A DNA stretch of 64,000 nucleotides, taken from an uncultured Clostridia bacterium (lineage in GTDB: Bacteria; Bacillota; Clostridia; TANB77; CAG-508). Within the stretch, counting starts at the first letter, position 1. The number at the start of each line of letters is the position of its first letter. Both the position numbers and the translations under genes were made by a program. The stretch is taken from positions 118,800 to 182,799 of the forward strand of contig CAKPOF010000002.1 in NCBI GenBank assembly GCA_934169725.1, in the 5' to 3' direction. This document shows, one piece after another, positions 54,571-62,076 of the stretch. Below the pieces are notes generated by a model, which worked only from the letters and a program-made list of their open reading frames with translations, searched no databases and had not been told where the DNA came from.

Positions 54571-56064
54571 ATGGAATTAAAAAAGTTGTTAGTAGGTTTA
54601 GATAACCTAAAAGTAAGAGGAAATTTAGATGTAGAAATTTCAGGAATTGAAAGTAATTCTAAAAATGTAAAGGAAGGATATTTATTTGTTGCTATAAAAG
54701 GATTTTCAACTGATGGTCATCAATATGTGGAAAGTGCAATACAAAATGGGGCTGTAGCTGTTATGGTTCAAGATGGATGTAACTTAAAAGATATGAATAT
54801 TCCGGAAAATGTAACAATTATAATGGCAACAGATACTAGAGAAGGTTTAGCAATTGTATCAGATAATTATTATAACCATCCTTCAAAAAAATTTAAATTA
54901 ATAGGAGTAACAGGAACAAAAGGAAAAACAACAACGACATTTATGATTAAAGAAATATTAGAAAAAGCAGGTAAAAAAGTAGGATTAATAGGTACTATTG
55001 CAACATATATTAATGGTAAGAAGATAAAAGATAGTGATAGAACAACACCAGAAAGCTTAGAATTACAACAAATTTTTGCACAAATGGTAGAACAAGGTGT
55101 AGAAGTCGTGGTTATGGAAGTATCTTCTCAAAGTTTAAAGTTAAATAGAGTAGAAGGATGTGATTTTGATATTGTATTATTTACAAATTTCTCAGAAGAT
55201 CATATAAGTCCAAAAGAACATCCAGATATGCAAGATTATTTTAATTCAAAATTAAAATTATTTAAAATGTGTGAAACTGGAATAGTAAATACAGATGATT
55301 TACATGGTGCTAAAATACCAAAAATGTTTCCAGATAGCAATATAACAACATATGGAATTGATAATTATGCTAATGTTTTGGCTAAAGATATAACTATAAC
55401 AAATTCATATGTCGATTTTAGAGTAAAAATAAAAGATAGAAATGAAAGAGTAAAAACAGGAATACCAGGAAGGTTTAGTGTATATAATTCATTAGCAGCA
55501 ATTTGCGTTGCACAAAAATTTGGAATTGAACCAGAAAAGGTAAAAGAAGCTTTAGCAGAAGTAAGGGTGCCAGGAAGATCAGAATTAGTAGATAATAAAA
55601 AAGAGATACCAATTATGATAGATTATGCACACTCACCAGAAAGTTTAGAAAATATATTACAAGCAACAAAAAGTTATACTAGAGGAAGGGTTATTTCTGT
55701 ATTTGGCTGTGGTGGAGATAGAGATGCTGGTAAAAGACCAATAATGGGAGAAATATCAGGAAGAATAGCAGATTTTACAATTATAACATCTGACAACCCA
55801 AGAACAGAAAATCCAGAGGAAATAGTAAAACAAATTGAAAGTGGTATGAAAAAAACAAATGGTAAATATGTTACTATTGTTGATAGAGTGGAAGCAATAA
55901 AAGAAGCAATAAAAATGGCTAACAAAAGGGATATTATAATTTTAGCAGGAAAAGGTCATGAACCATACCAAGAAATTAATGGAAAAAAATATCCATTTGA
56001 TGAAAGAATAATAGTTAGGGACATAATTGAAGAATTAGATAAAGAAACTAAAAAGAAAAAATAA
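54571..56064 (+). CDS. murE: UDP-MurNAc-tripeptide synthetase MurE (meso-DAP adding)
   Basis: 497 residues from ATG 54571 with AAAGGA ten bases upstream. ATP-binding GVTGTKGKTTTTF, and SDNPRTENPEEI, whose DNPR indicates meso-diaminopimelate as the added amino acid. It adds the third residue to UDP-MurNAc-L-Ala-D-Glu in the cytosol. Fits with dapF and dapL in the same window. Confidence 0.96.
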   Translation: MELKKLLVGLDNLKVRGNLDVEISGIESNSKNVKEGYLFVAIKGFSTDGHQYVESAIQNGAVAVMVQDGCNLKDMNIPENVTIIMATDTREGLAIVSDNYYNHPSKKFKLIGVTGTKGKTTTTFMIKEILEKAGKKVGLIGTIATYINGKKIKDSDRTTPESLELQQIFAQMVEQGVEVVVMEVSSQSLKLNRVEGCDFDIVLFTNFSEDHISPKEHPDMQDYFNSKLKLFKMCETGIVNTDDLHGAKIPKMFPDSNITTYGIDNYANVLAKDITITNSYVDFRVKIKDRNERVKTGIPGRFSVYNSLAAICVAQKFGIEPEKVKEALAEVRVPGRSELVDNKKEIPIMIDYAHSPESLENILQATKSYTRGRVISVFGCGGDRDAGKRPIMGEISGRIADFTIITSDNPRTENPEEIVKQIESGMKKTNGKYVTIVDRVEAIKEAIKMANKRDIIILAGKGHEPYQEINGKKYPFDERIIVRDIIEELDKETKKKK

Positions 56065-56091
56065 TAAGAACAAAAGAAAGGTTGGATTAAA

Positions 56092-57072
56092 TTGATATTT
56101 GAAACAAAAGTGTTAATCATCTCATTTGTAGTATCAATTATTTTGGGATTTACGATTATTCCAATATTAAAAAAAATGAAAGTTGGGCAAATAGAAAGAG
56201 ATGATGGACCACAGTCACACTTAAAAAAACAAGGGACACCTACAATGGGTGGTATCATTTTGATTATTACAATGATATTAGTAGTTACTGGTACATATGT
56301 ATATTTAACTATAAATAATCAAAGTGAATTAGCAAATAAAATATTACCAATATTATTACTGACTATAGGATTTGGATTAATAGGTTTCATAGATGATTTT
56401 AAAAAATTGGTATTAAAAAATACAAAAGGTTTAAAACCAAGTTATAAGATGATAGGTTTACTTATTATTTCTGTGGCATATGTTGTATATTTAGTTTATG
56501 GACTAAAGTTAGGAACAGATACATATATTCCAATATGGAAAAATTACATACAAATTCCAGTATATCTGTATATACCATTTGCAATTATAGTTATATTAGG
56601 TGCAACAAATGCTGTGAATTTAACAGATGGAATAGATGGTTTATCATCTAGTGTATGTGCGATAATTATTACATGTTTGGCCATAATAGGAATTAGTTTA
56701 AAAATATACGAGGTTTCAATATTTGCAAGTATTGTAATAGGAAGTGTATTAGGATTTTTAATGTTTAACCTACATCCAGCAAAAGTATTTATGGGAGATA
56801 CAGGTTCATTAATGTTAGGAGGAGTAATTTCTGGTTTAGCATTATATCTAAAAATGCCATTATTATTATTGGTAATAGCATTAGTACCAGTATTAGAGAC
56901 TATATCAGTTATTATACAAGTTGTATATTTTAAAAAGACAGGTGATAGATTCTTTAAAATGGCACCATTACATCATCATTTTGAGTTATCAGGATGGAAA
57001 GAAAATAAAGTAGTAGTAGTATTTAGTGTTGCAACTTTATTATTATGTATAATTGGACTAAAGATAATATAG
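56092..57072 (+). CDS. mraY: Phospho-N-acetylmuramoyl-pentapeptide transferase MraY
   Basis: 326 residues, TTG start with AAAGG upstream. Ten membrane helices, the substrate motifs HLKKQGTPTMGG and NLTDGIDGLSS, FMGDTGSLMLGG and the C-terminal MAPLHHHFELSG. It makes lipid I at the inner face of the membrane. In Bacillus murD follows; here ftsW follows directly. Confidence 0.96.
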   Translation: MIFETKVLIISFVVSIILGFTIIPILKKMKVGQIERDDGPQSHLKKQGTPTMGGIILIITMILVVTGTYVYLTINNQSELANKILPILLLTIGFGLIGFIDDFKKLVLKNTKGLKPSYKMIGLLIISVAYVVYLVYGLKLGTDTYIPIWKNYIQIPVYLYIPFAIIVILGATNAVNLTDGIDGLSSSVCAIIITCLAIIGISLKIYEVSIFASIVIGSVLGFLMFNLHPAKVFMGDTGSLMLGGVISGLALYLKMPLLLLVIALVPVLETISVIIQVVYFKKTGDRFFKMAPLHHHFELSGWKENKVVVVFSVATLLLCIIGLKII

Positions 57073-57092
57073 AATAAGAAAGGAAGAAGGCA

Positions 57093-58226
57093 ATGACGAA
57101 AAAGAAAGTAAAAAGTTTTTCAAGCTTTCTAAAAAATCCAATAGATTTTACATTATTAATAACAATATTATTATTATTGTCATTAGGTTTGATAATGGTT
57201 CTTTCAGCTAGTTCACCATCGGCACTTTCTGAAAGTGGAAATAGCTATTCTTATTTTTATAAACAGGCAATATTTGCAGGTGCAGGATTATTTATGATGT
57301 GGGTAATATCAAATATAGATTATAGATTTTACCAAAAATACTATAAATTAGCTTATTTTATAGCATTTTTATCATTGCTAGCAGTACCATTTATAGGAAC
57401 AACGGTAAATGGAGCTAAGAGATGGATATATTTAACAGATTCTTTATCAATTCAACCATCTGAAATTGTAAAATTATTAATGATTATTTTTTATGCATCA
57501 TTATTAGTGAAAAATAGAGATGAATTGGATAAATATTTTAAAGGATTTGTAAAACATTTAATGATATTAGCACCAATTATAGGATTATTATTAATAGAAC
57601 CACATTTTAGTGCATCTATGGTAATAATAGGAATAGTATCAATTATGATGATAGTTGCAGGATGTAAATTTTGGCACTTTTTAGCAACAGGTTCTGTTAT
57701 AGGAGTGCCTGGAATTATTGGATTAATATTAATAGAGCCATATAGACTAGAGAGAGTAACAACATTCTTAGATCCATGGAAAGATGCAACAGGAAGTGGA
57801 TGGCAAGTAATACAAAGTTTATATGCAATAGGATCGGGCGGATTATTTGGAGTAGGATTAGGAGAAAGCAAACAAAAATATTTATATATTCCAGAACCAC
57901 ATAATGACTTTATCTTTTCAATATTAGGTGAAGAATTAGGGTTTATAGGATGTGCTATAGTAATTATTTTATTTGGAATATTTATATGGAGAGGAGTATT
58001 AACTGCAATGAGATCACCAGATATGTTTGGTAGTTTAATTGCAATAGGAATAACAACACAAATTGCAATACAAGTAATAATAAATATTGCGGTAGTAACA
58101 TCATCAATGCCGGCAACTGGAATGCCATTACCATTTTTTAGTTATGGAGGTTCATCATTATTTATATTACTCTGTGAAATGGGAATACTCTTAAATATAT
58201 CAAAAGCCGGAGCAAAAAGAGATTAA
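57093..58226 (+). CDS. ftsW: SEDS polymerase FtsW/SpoVE
   Basis: 377 residues, ten membrane segments. MVLSASSPSALSES, GAKRWIYLTDSLSIQPSEIVK, EPHNDFIFSILGEELGF and GMPLPFFSYGGSS are SEDS signatures. Position between mraY and murG corresponds to spoVE/ftsW in Bacillus. It polymerises glycan at the septum or in the spore cortex with a class B PBP, here presumably the interrupted SpoVD-like one. Division versus sporulation role cannot be separated from sequence. Confidence 0.93.
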   Translation: MTKKKVKSFSSFLKNPIDFTLLITILLLLSLGLIMVLSASSPSALSESGNSYSYFYKQAIFAGAGLFMMWVISNIDYRFYQKYYKLAYFIAFLSLLAVPFIGTTVNGAKRWIYLTDSLSIQPSEIVKLLMIIFYASLLVKNRDELDKYFKGFVKHLMILAPIIGLLLIEPHFSASMVIIGIVSIMMIVAGCKFWHFLATGSVIGVPGIIGLILIEPYRLERVTTFLDPWKDATGSGWQVIQSLYAIGSGGLFGVGLGESKQKYLYIPEPHNDFIFSILGEELGFIGCAIVIILFGIFIWRGVLTAMRSPDMFGSLIAIGITTQIAIQVIINIAVVTSSMPATGMPLPFFSYGGSSLFILLCEMGILLNISKAGAKRD

Positions 58227-58252
58227 GGGAAGGCTCCTTTAATCTTTATTTT
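58221..58252 (+). terminator. Hairpin after ftsW
   Basis: GATTAAGGGA pairs with TCCTTTAATC (one G-U), loop AGGC, followed by TTTATTTTA. It overlaps the ftsW stop; probably a weak terminator before murG. Confidence 0.55.
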
Positions 58253-58254
58253 AT

Positions 58255-58306
58255 GGGAAAGGAGAGCAGATTGTTTAAAATTTAAATAATCTCATAATAA
58301 TAAATG
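58255..58306 (+). promoter_or_regulatory. Shine-Dalgarno / hairpin / start arrangement of murG
   Basis: GGGAAAGGAG (58255-58264), three bases, hairpin AGATTGTTTAAA / TTTAAATAATCT (58268-58292, one G-U), eleven bases, ATG 58304. Linear spacing 39 bases, folded about 14. Confidence 0.55.
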
Positions 58307-59431
58307 AAAGTAGTTATAGCTGCAGCAGGAACTGCAGGACACATAAATCCAGGTTTAGCTATTGCAAAAAAAATACAAGAAGAGCAAAAAAATTCTAAAA
58401 TAGTATTTATAGGAACAACAAGAGGTTTGGAAAATGATCTTGTTCCAAGAGCAGGATATGAATTAAAAACAATTGATGCATATGGTTTAAGCAAAAAAAT
58501 TTCAATAGAAAATATAAAGAAAATGTGGAAAACATTAAAAGGATATGGAGAGGCAAAGAAAATTTTAAAAGAAATAAATCCAGACATAGTAATAGGAACA
58601 GGGGGATACATATGTGGTGCAACAATATCAGCAGCACATGACTTAAAAATTCCAACATTGTTGCATGAAAGCAATGCTTTTCCTGGAAAAGCGGTAAAAA
58701 TGTTGGCTAAAAAAACAGATACAATTTTGGTTTCTTTTGAAGATGCAATAGATAGAATAAAAAATGCTAAAAATATAGTGTACACAGGAACACCAGTAAA
58801 AATAAAGAAAAAAGAATATAACAACTTAGAAAAAAAGAATGTTATAGATAAAATTGGACTAAAAGAAGATATGCCAAAAGTTTTGGTATTTGGAGGAAGC
58901 CAAGGTGCAAGAAATATAAACAATGCTATAGTTGAAATTATAAAAGAAAAATTAAATGAAGAATATCAAATGATTTGGGCAACAGGACCTAAACAATATG
59001 ATATAATAAAAGAAGAATTGGAAGATAATAATATTAATATAAATCATATAAAAAATATGAAAATATTGCCATATATATATAATATGGAAGAAATTATGAA
59101 TGTTGTAGATGTCATAGTAGCCAGAAGTGGAGCGATGACAATAACAGAGATATCAAATTTAGGAAAAGCATCAATTTTAATACCATTGCCAAATGTTAGT
59201 CATGACCATCAGCTATATAATGCAAAAGTTTTAGAAAAAATAGGAGCAGCAAATATAATATTAGATAATGAACTAGATGGAAAAAAATTAAATAGTAATA
59301 TAAATAAAATAGCTTTAGATAAAAATGTAAGTGAAAAAATGGGAAAAAATGCATTAAAAGTTTCTACAAACAATGTAGAAGATAAAATTTATAAAGAAAT
59401 TCTTAAAACAATAAATAATAAAAAGAATTAG
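58304..59431 (+). CDS. murG: UDP-GlcNAc:lipid I N-acetylglucosaminyltransferase MurG
   Basis: 375 residues, GT28 fold: AAAGTAGHINPGLAIA at the start, GTGGYICGAT, FGGSQGARNIN and VARSGAMTITEI with PLPNVSHDHQLYNA near the end. It adds GlcNAc to lipid I to make lipid II at the inner membrane face. Start ATG 58304 is reached through an unusual hairpin-containing ribosome-binding region. Confidence 0.95.
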   Translation: MKVVIAAAGTAGHINPGLAIAKKIQEEQKNSKIVFIGTTRGLENDLVPRAGYELKTIDAYGLSKKISIENIKKMWKTLKGYGEAKKILKEINPDIVIGTGGYICGATISAAHDLKIPTLLHESNAFPGKAVKMLAKKTDTILVSFEDAIDRIKNAKNIVYTGTPVKIKKKEYNNLEKKNVIDKIGLKEDMPKVLVFGGSQGARNINNAIVEIIKEKLNEEYQMIWATGPKQYDIIKEELEDNNININHIKNMKILPYIYNMEEIMNVVDVIVARSGAMTITEISNLGKASILIPLPNVSHDHQLYNAKVLEKIGAANIILDNELDGKKLNSNINKIALDKNVSEKMGKNALKVSTNNVEDKIYKEILKTINNKKN

Positions 59432-59444
59432 TGAAAGGGAAAAT

Positions 59445-60782
59445 ATGTTTAAAAATATACAATTAAGAATAGTTATAGTATTTTTTCTAATAGGAATTAT
59501 TACAATAGCAGGTTTAGGTACAGTATATATAAATTCTATAAATGTATTAGAAAATAATATAAATAGTCAAACAACACAAAACATAGGACAAGTCATAGAA
59601 TATATACAACAGATGAAATCAACTAATATAACAGCAATAATTGTAGTAAGCATTATATTTGCAATAGGTGGGCTTTTAACAGCTATTATATTATCTAAAT
59701 TTGTAATATATCCTATTAATAAATTAATAAAAAGTGCAGAAAAAATTACAGAAGAAGAAAATAAAAGAGAAAACACATTGGAAACGATTTTATTACATAT
59801 GACAGATGGAATTATAGCTTTTAATATGGAAGGAGAAATAATATTAATAAATCCAGCAGCTAAAAAGTTTTTAAGTATAGGACCAGAAGATATTACATTT
59901 GATGATATTTTTTCAAAATTTAAATTAGGAATCAATTTAGAAAAAATCATATATCTTGACAATTGGACATCAACAGAACAAAGAATTCAAGTAGAAGATA
60001 AATATATGAAAGTATTTTTTGCGCCATTTAAAAATCAGTCATCTAGACCAGATGGAGTTATTGCTGTAGTTCAAGACATAACAGAACATGTAAGATTAGA
60101 TAATGTTCAAAAAGAATTTGTTGCAGATGTGTCACATGAATTGAAAACACCAATTACTTCTATAATGGGGTATGCAGATACTTTACTTGAAGGAGAATAT
60201 GATAAAGAAACACAAGAAAAATTCTTAAATGTAATAGCTTCAGAAGCAAGAAGAATGGCCAGACTTGTAACAGATTTATTGACATTATCTAGATATGATA
60301 ATAATAAAAAAAGAGTAAGAAAAGAATCATTTGATTTGGGAGACTTAGTAAAAAAATGTCAAGATAAATTGGCAATAGAAATAAAGAAAAAAAATCATAT
60401 GGTAAATTGTTTTGTTACCGCAGATGTTCCACCAGTATATGCAGATAGAGATGATATAGAAAGAGTAGTATTAAACATATTAACAAATAGTATTAAATAT
60501 ACACCAGAAGGTGGAGAAATAAAAATATATGTTGGATTTGTTTATAATGATGCATATATAAAAATATTTGATAATGGAATAGGAATACCGGAAGAAGATT
60601 TAACAAGAATTTTTGAAAGGTTTTATAGAGTAGATAAAGCACGAACAAGAGAAATGGGAGGAACAGGCTTAGGACTTTCAATAGCAAAAGAAATATTAGA
60701 TAAAAATGGTGGAAGTATAGACATAAAAAGTACAGTAGGACAAGGTACAGAAGTGGTTATTAGAATACCAACAAAAGGATAA
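59445..60782 (+). CDS. Sensor histidine kinase (WalK/PhoR-like)
   Basis: 445 residues: a membrane helix near 10-30, a short extracellular loop, a second helix (about 60-85), a HAMP-like linker, a PAS domain (about 110-215, ILLHMTDGIIAFNMEGEI), HisKA with H231 in VSHELKTPITSIMGY, and HATPase motifs NILTNSIKYT, FDNGIGIPEEDL and GGTGLGLSIAKEI. It autophosphorylates and passes phosphate to a response regulator. No regulator gene is adjacent, unlike walRK or phoPR. Located 13 bases after murG, so possibly controls cell-wall functions; inference. Confidence 0.9.
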   Translation: MFKNIQLRIVIVFFLIGIITIAGLGTVYINSINVLENNINSQTTQNIGQVIEYIQQMKSTNITAIIVVSIIFAIGGLLTAIILSKFVIYPINKLIKSAEKITEEENKRENTLETILLHMTDGIIAFNMEGEIILINPAAKKFLSIGPEDITFDDIFSKFKLGINLEKIIYLDNWTSTEQRIQVEDKYMKVFFAPFKNQSSRPDGVIAVVQDITEHVRLDNVQKEFVADVSHELKTPITSIMGYADTLLEGEYDKETQEKFLNVIASEARRMARLVTDLLTLSRYDNNKKRVRKESFDLGDLVKKCQDKLAIEIKKKNHMVNCFVTADVPPVYADRDDIERVVLNILTNSIKYTPEGGEIKIYVGFVYNDAYIKIFDNGIGIPEEDLTRIFERFYRVDKARTREMGGTGLGLSIAKEILDKNGGSIDIKSTVGQGTEVVIRIPTKG

Positions 60783-60799
60783 AAAACTTGTAAAAAACA

Positions 60800-60828
60800 T
60801 TGAAAAATGAAAAATGTTAATGTATAAT
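60800..60828 (+). promoter_or_regulatory. SigA-type promoter of lepB
   Basis: TTGAAA (60800-60805), 17-base spacer, TATAAT (60823-60828). Confidence 0.75.
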
Positions 60829-60864
60829 ATATAAGATTTTGACGATGAAAAGGAGAGAATAAAA

Positions 60865-61503
60865 TTGAGTCCAAAGATGAAAGATGCATTAGAATGGATA
60901 TATTGTATTATAATAGCAGTAGTTTTAGCATTATTATTTAGATATTATATAGGAACACCAACAATTGTACAACAAATATCAATGTACCCAACATTAGAAC
61001 AAGACCAAAGATTATGGTTAAATAGATGGACAAGAACAACAAAAAAGCTTCCTCAAAGAGGACAAATAATAACATTTGAGGCTCCAAGCAAAAAAATGTA
61101 TTCAAGTTCAGAAATAGATAATAATGATCCATTAGCTAAATATGAAGATGAACCAACAAGTTTATTTGGTAAATTCACAAGATATGTTTTAGAAATTGGT
61201 AAGGATAGTTATATAAAAAGAGTAATTGCATTACCAGGTGAACATGTTCAAATAAAAGAAGGAAAAGTTTATATTAATGATAAAGAATTGGAAGAATCTT
61301 ATTTGCAACCTGGTGTTGTAACAGATATTATGGGAGAAGGTTTTTCAGATTTTATAGTACCAGAAAATTCTGTATTTGCAATGGGAGATAACAGAACACA
61401 TAGCACAGATTGTAGAGCTTTTGGATGTATTCCACTAAATAAAATAGAAAGTACTGTTGCTATAAGAATATGGCCATTGAATAAATGGGGAAAAGTTAAT
61501 TAA
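60865..61503 (+). CDS. lepB: Signal peptidase I
   Basis: 212 residues, TTG start with AAGGAG nine bases upstream. One N-terminal membrane helix, catalytic S39 in QISMYPTLEQD, K118 in SYIKRVIALPGE, and MGDNRTHSTDCRAFG near the C-terminus. It removes signal peptides from exported proteins on the outer face of the membrane. Own promoter and terminator, so monocistronic. Whether it serves the nearby prepilin-like proteins is unknown; true prepilins need a different peptidase. Confidence 0.94.
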   Translation: MSPKMKDALEWIYCIIIAVVLALLFRYYIGTPTIVQQISMYPTLEQDQRLWLNRWTRTTKKLPQRGQIITFEAPSKKMYSSSEIDNNDPLAKYEDEPTSLFGKFTRYVLEIGKDSYIKRVIALPGEHVQIKEGKVYINDKELEESYLQPGVVTDIMGEGFSDFIVPENSVFAMGDNRTHSTDCRAFGCIPLNKIESTVAIRIWPLNKWGKVN

Positions 61504-61511
61504 GAAATTTT

Positions 61512-61546
61512 AAAAGATATATTTTTTAGGAAATATATCTTTTTTA
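61512..61546 (+). terminator. Rho-independent terminator after lepB
   Basis: AAAAGATATATTT / AAATATATCTTTT, 13-bp stem, TTTAGG loop, T-run. Confidence 0.85.
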
Positions 61547-61682
61547 TATAATATGAAAGTGATATTTTCCTATGATATAAAAAGCAACAATCGATAGCCC
61601 CCTGAAATTTTCTCCTTCCAGTCGAAAACTCAAATCGAGTGAGAACAAATAAGAAAAATTGAAAATTTTCTTATTTGTTTAC
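61547..61682. repeat. Second repeat family R2, copy b
   Basis: Same organisation as 42981-43111: an imperfect ATATAATATGAAA / TTTTCCTATGATATA hairpin, the conserved block with TTTTCTCC and AGTCGAAAACTCAAATCG (about 61605-61649), then hairpin AACAAATAAGAAAA / TTTTCTTATTTGTT. Again directly after a terminator. Confidence 0.65.
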
Positions 61683-61696
61683 AAAAAAATTCCTAG

Positions 61697-62039
61697 AGTT
61701 TATTACTCTAGGATAATTTTTCTAATTAAAAGTATAACAATAAAAACGTTTAATATCAAGAGTTTGTTAAAAGATTTTAATTCGATTTTAGGAAAACTTT
61801 TCTTGTGAATTTAAACTCATAATTCAAATTCAATACATATTATTTTTCATACCTTGGTGTTGCAATCTATTAATTAAAATTAATAGTAGATTGCTCCAAT
61901 TGCACACATTATCATTCGTTGGGTTGCTTATGCAGTATTTCAAAAATAATATATATTGAATTTTTATAATTTAGTTTTATATAAAATAATACTTAATTTT
62001 AAAAAATTTGTATCTAAAAATTTCTTAGAGTAATAAACT
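61697..62039 (+). repeat. Dispersed repeat family R1, copy K (complete, large arm type 3)
   Basis: 343 bp with terminal inverted repeat AGTTTATTACTCTA, and the core in forward orientation (CATACCTTGGTGTTGCAATC ... GCAGTATTTC). It aligns along its whole length with the reverse complement of copy E. It ends 38 bases before prepilin-like gene 3 and with R2 copy b fills the 573-base gap 61504-62076. Confidence 0.9.
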
Positions 62040-62076
62040 AAAAGAAAAATAAAATTACTAATGAAAGGAAAATGGT

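Noticed and set aside
609..62039. R1 repeats as a CRISPR array or integron attC sites
   Set aside because: Copies are single, widely spaced, in both orientations, without spacers of uniform length; no cas or integrase gene. The hairpin core lacks clear attC boxes.
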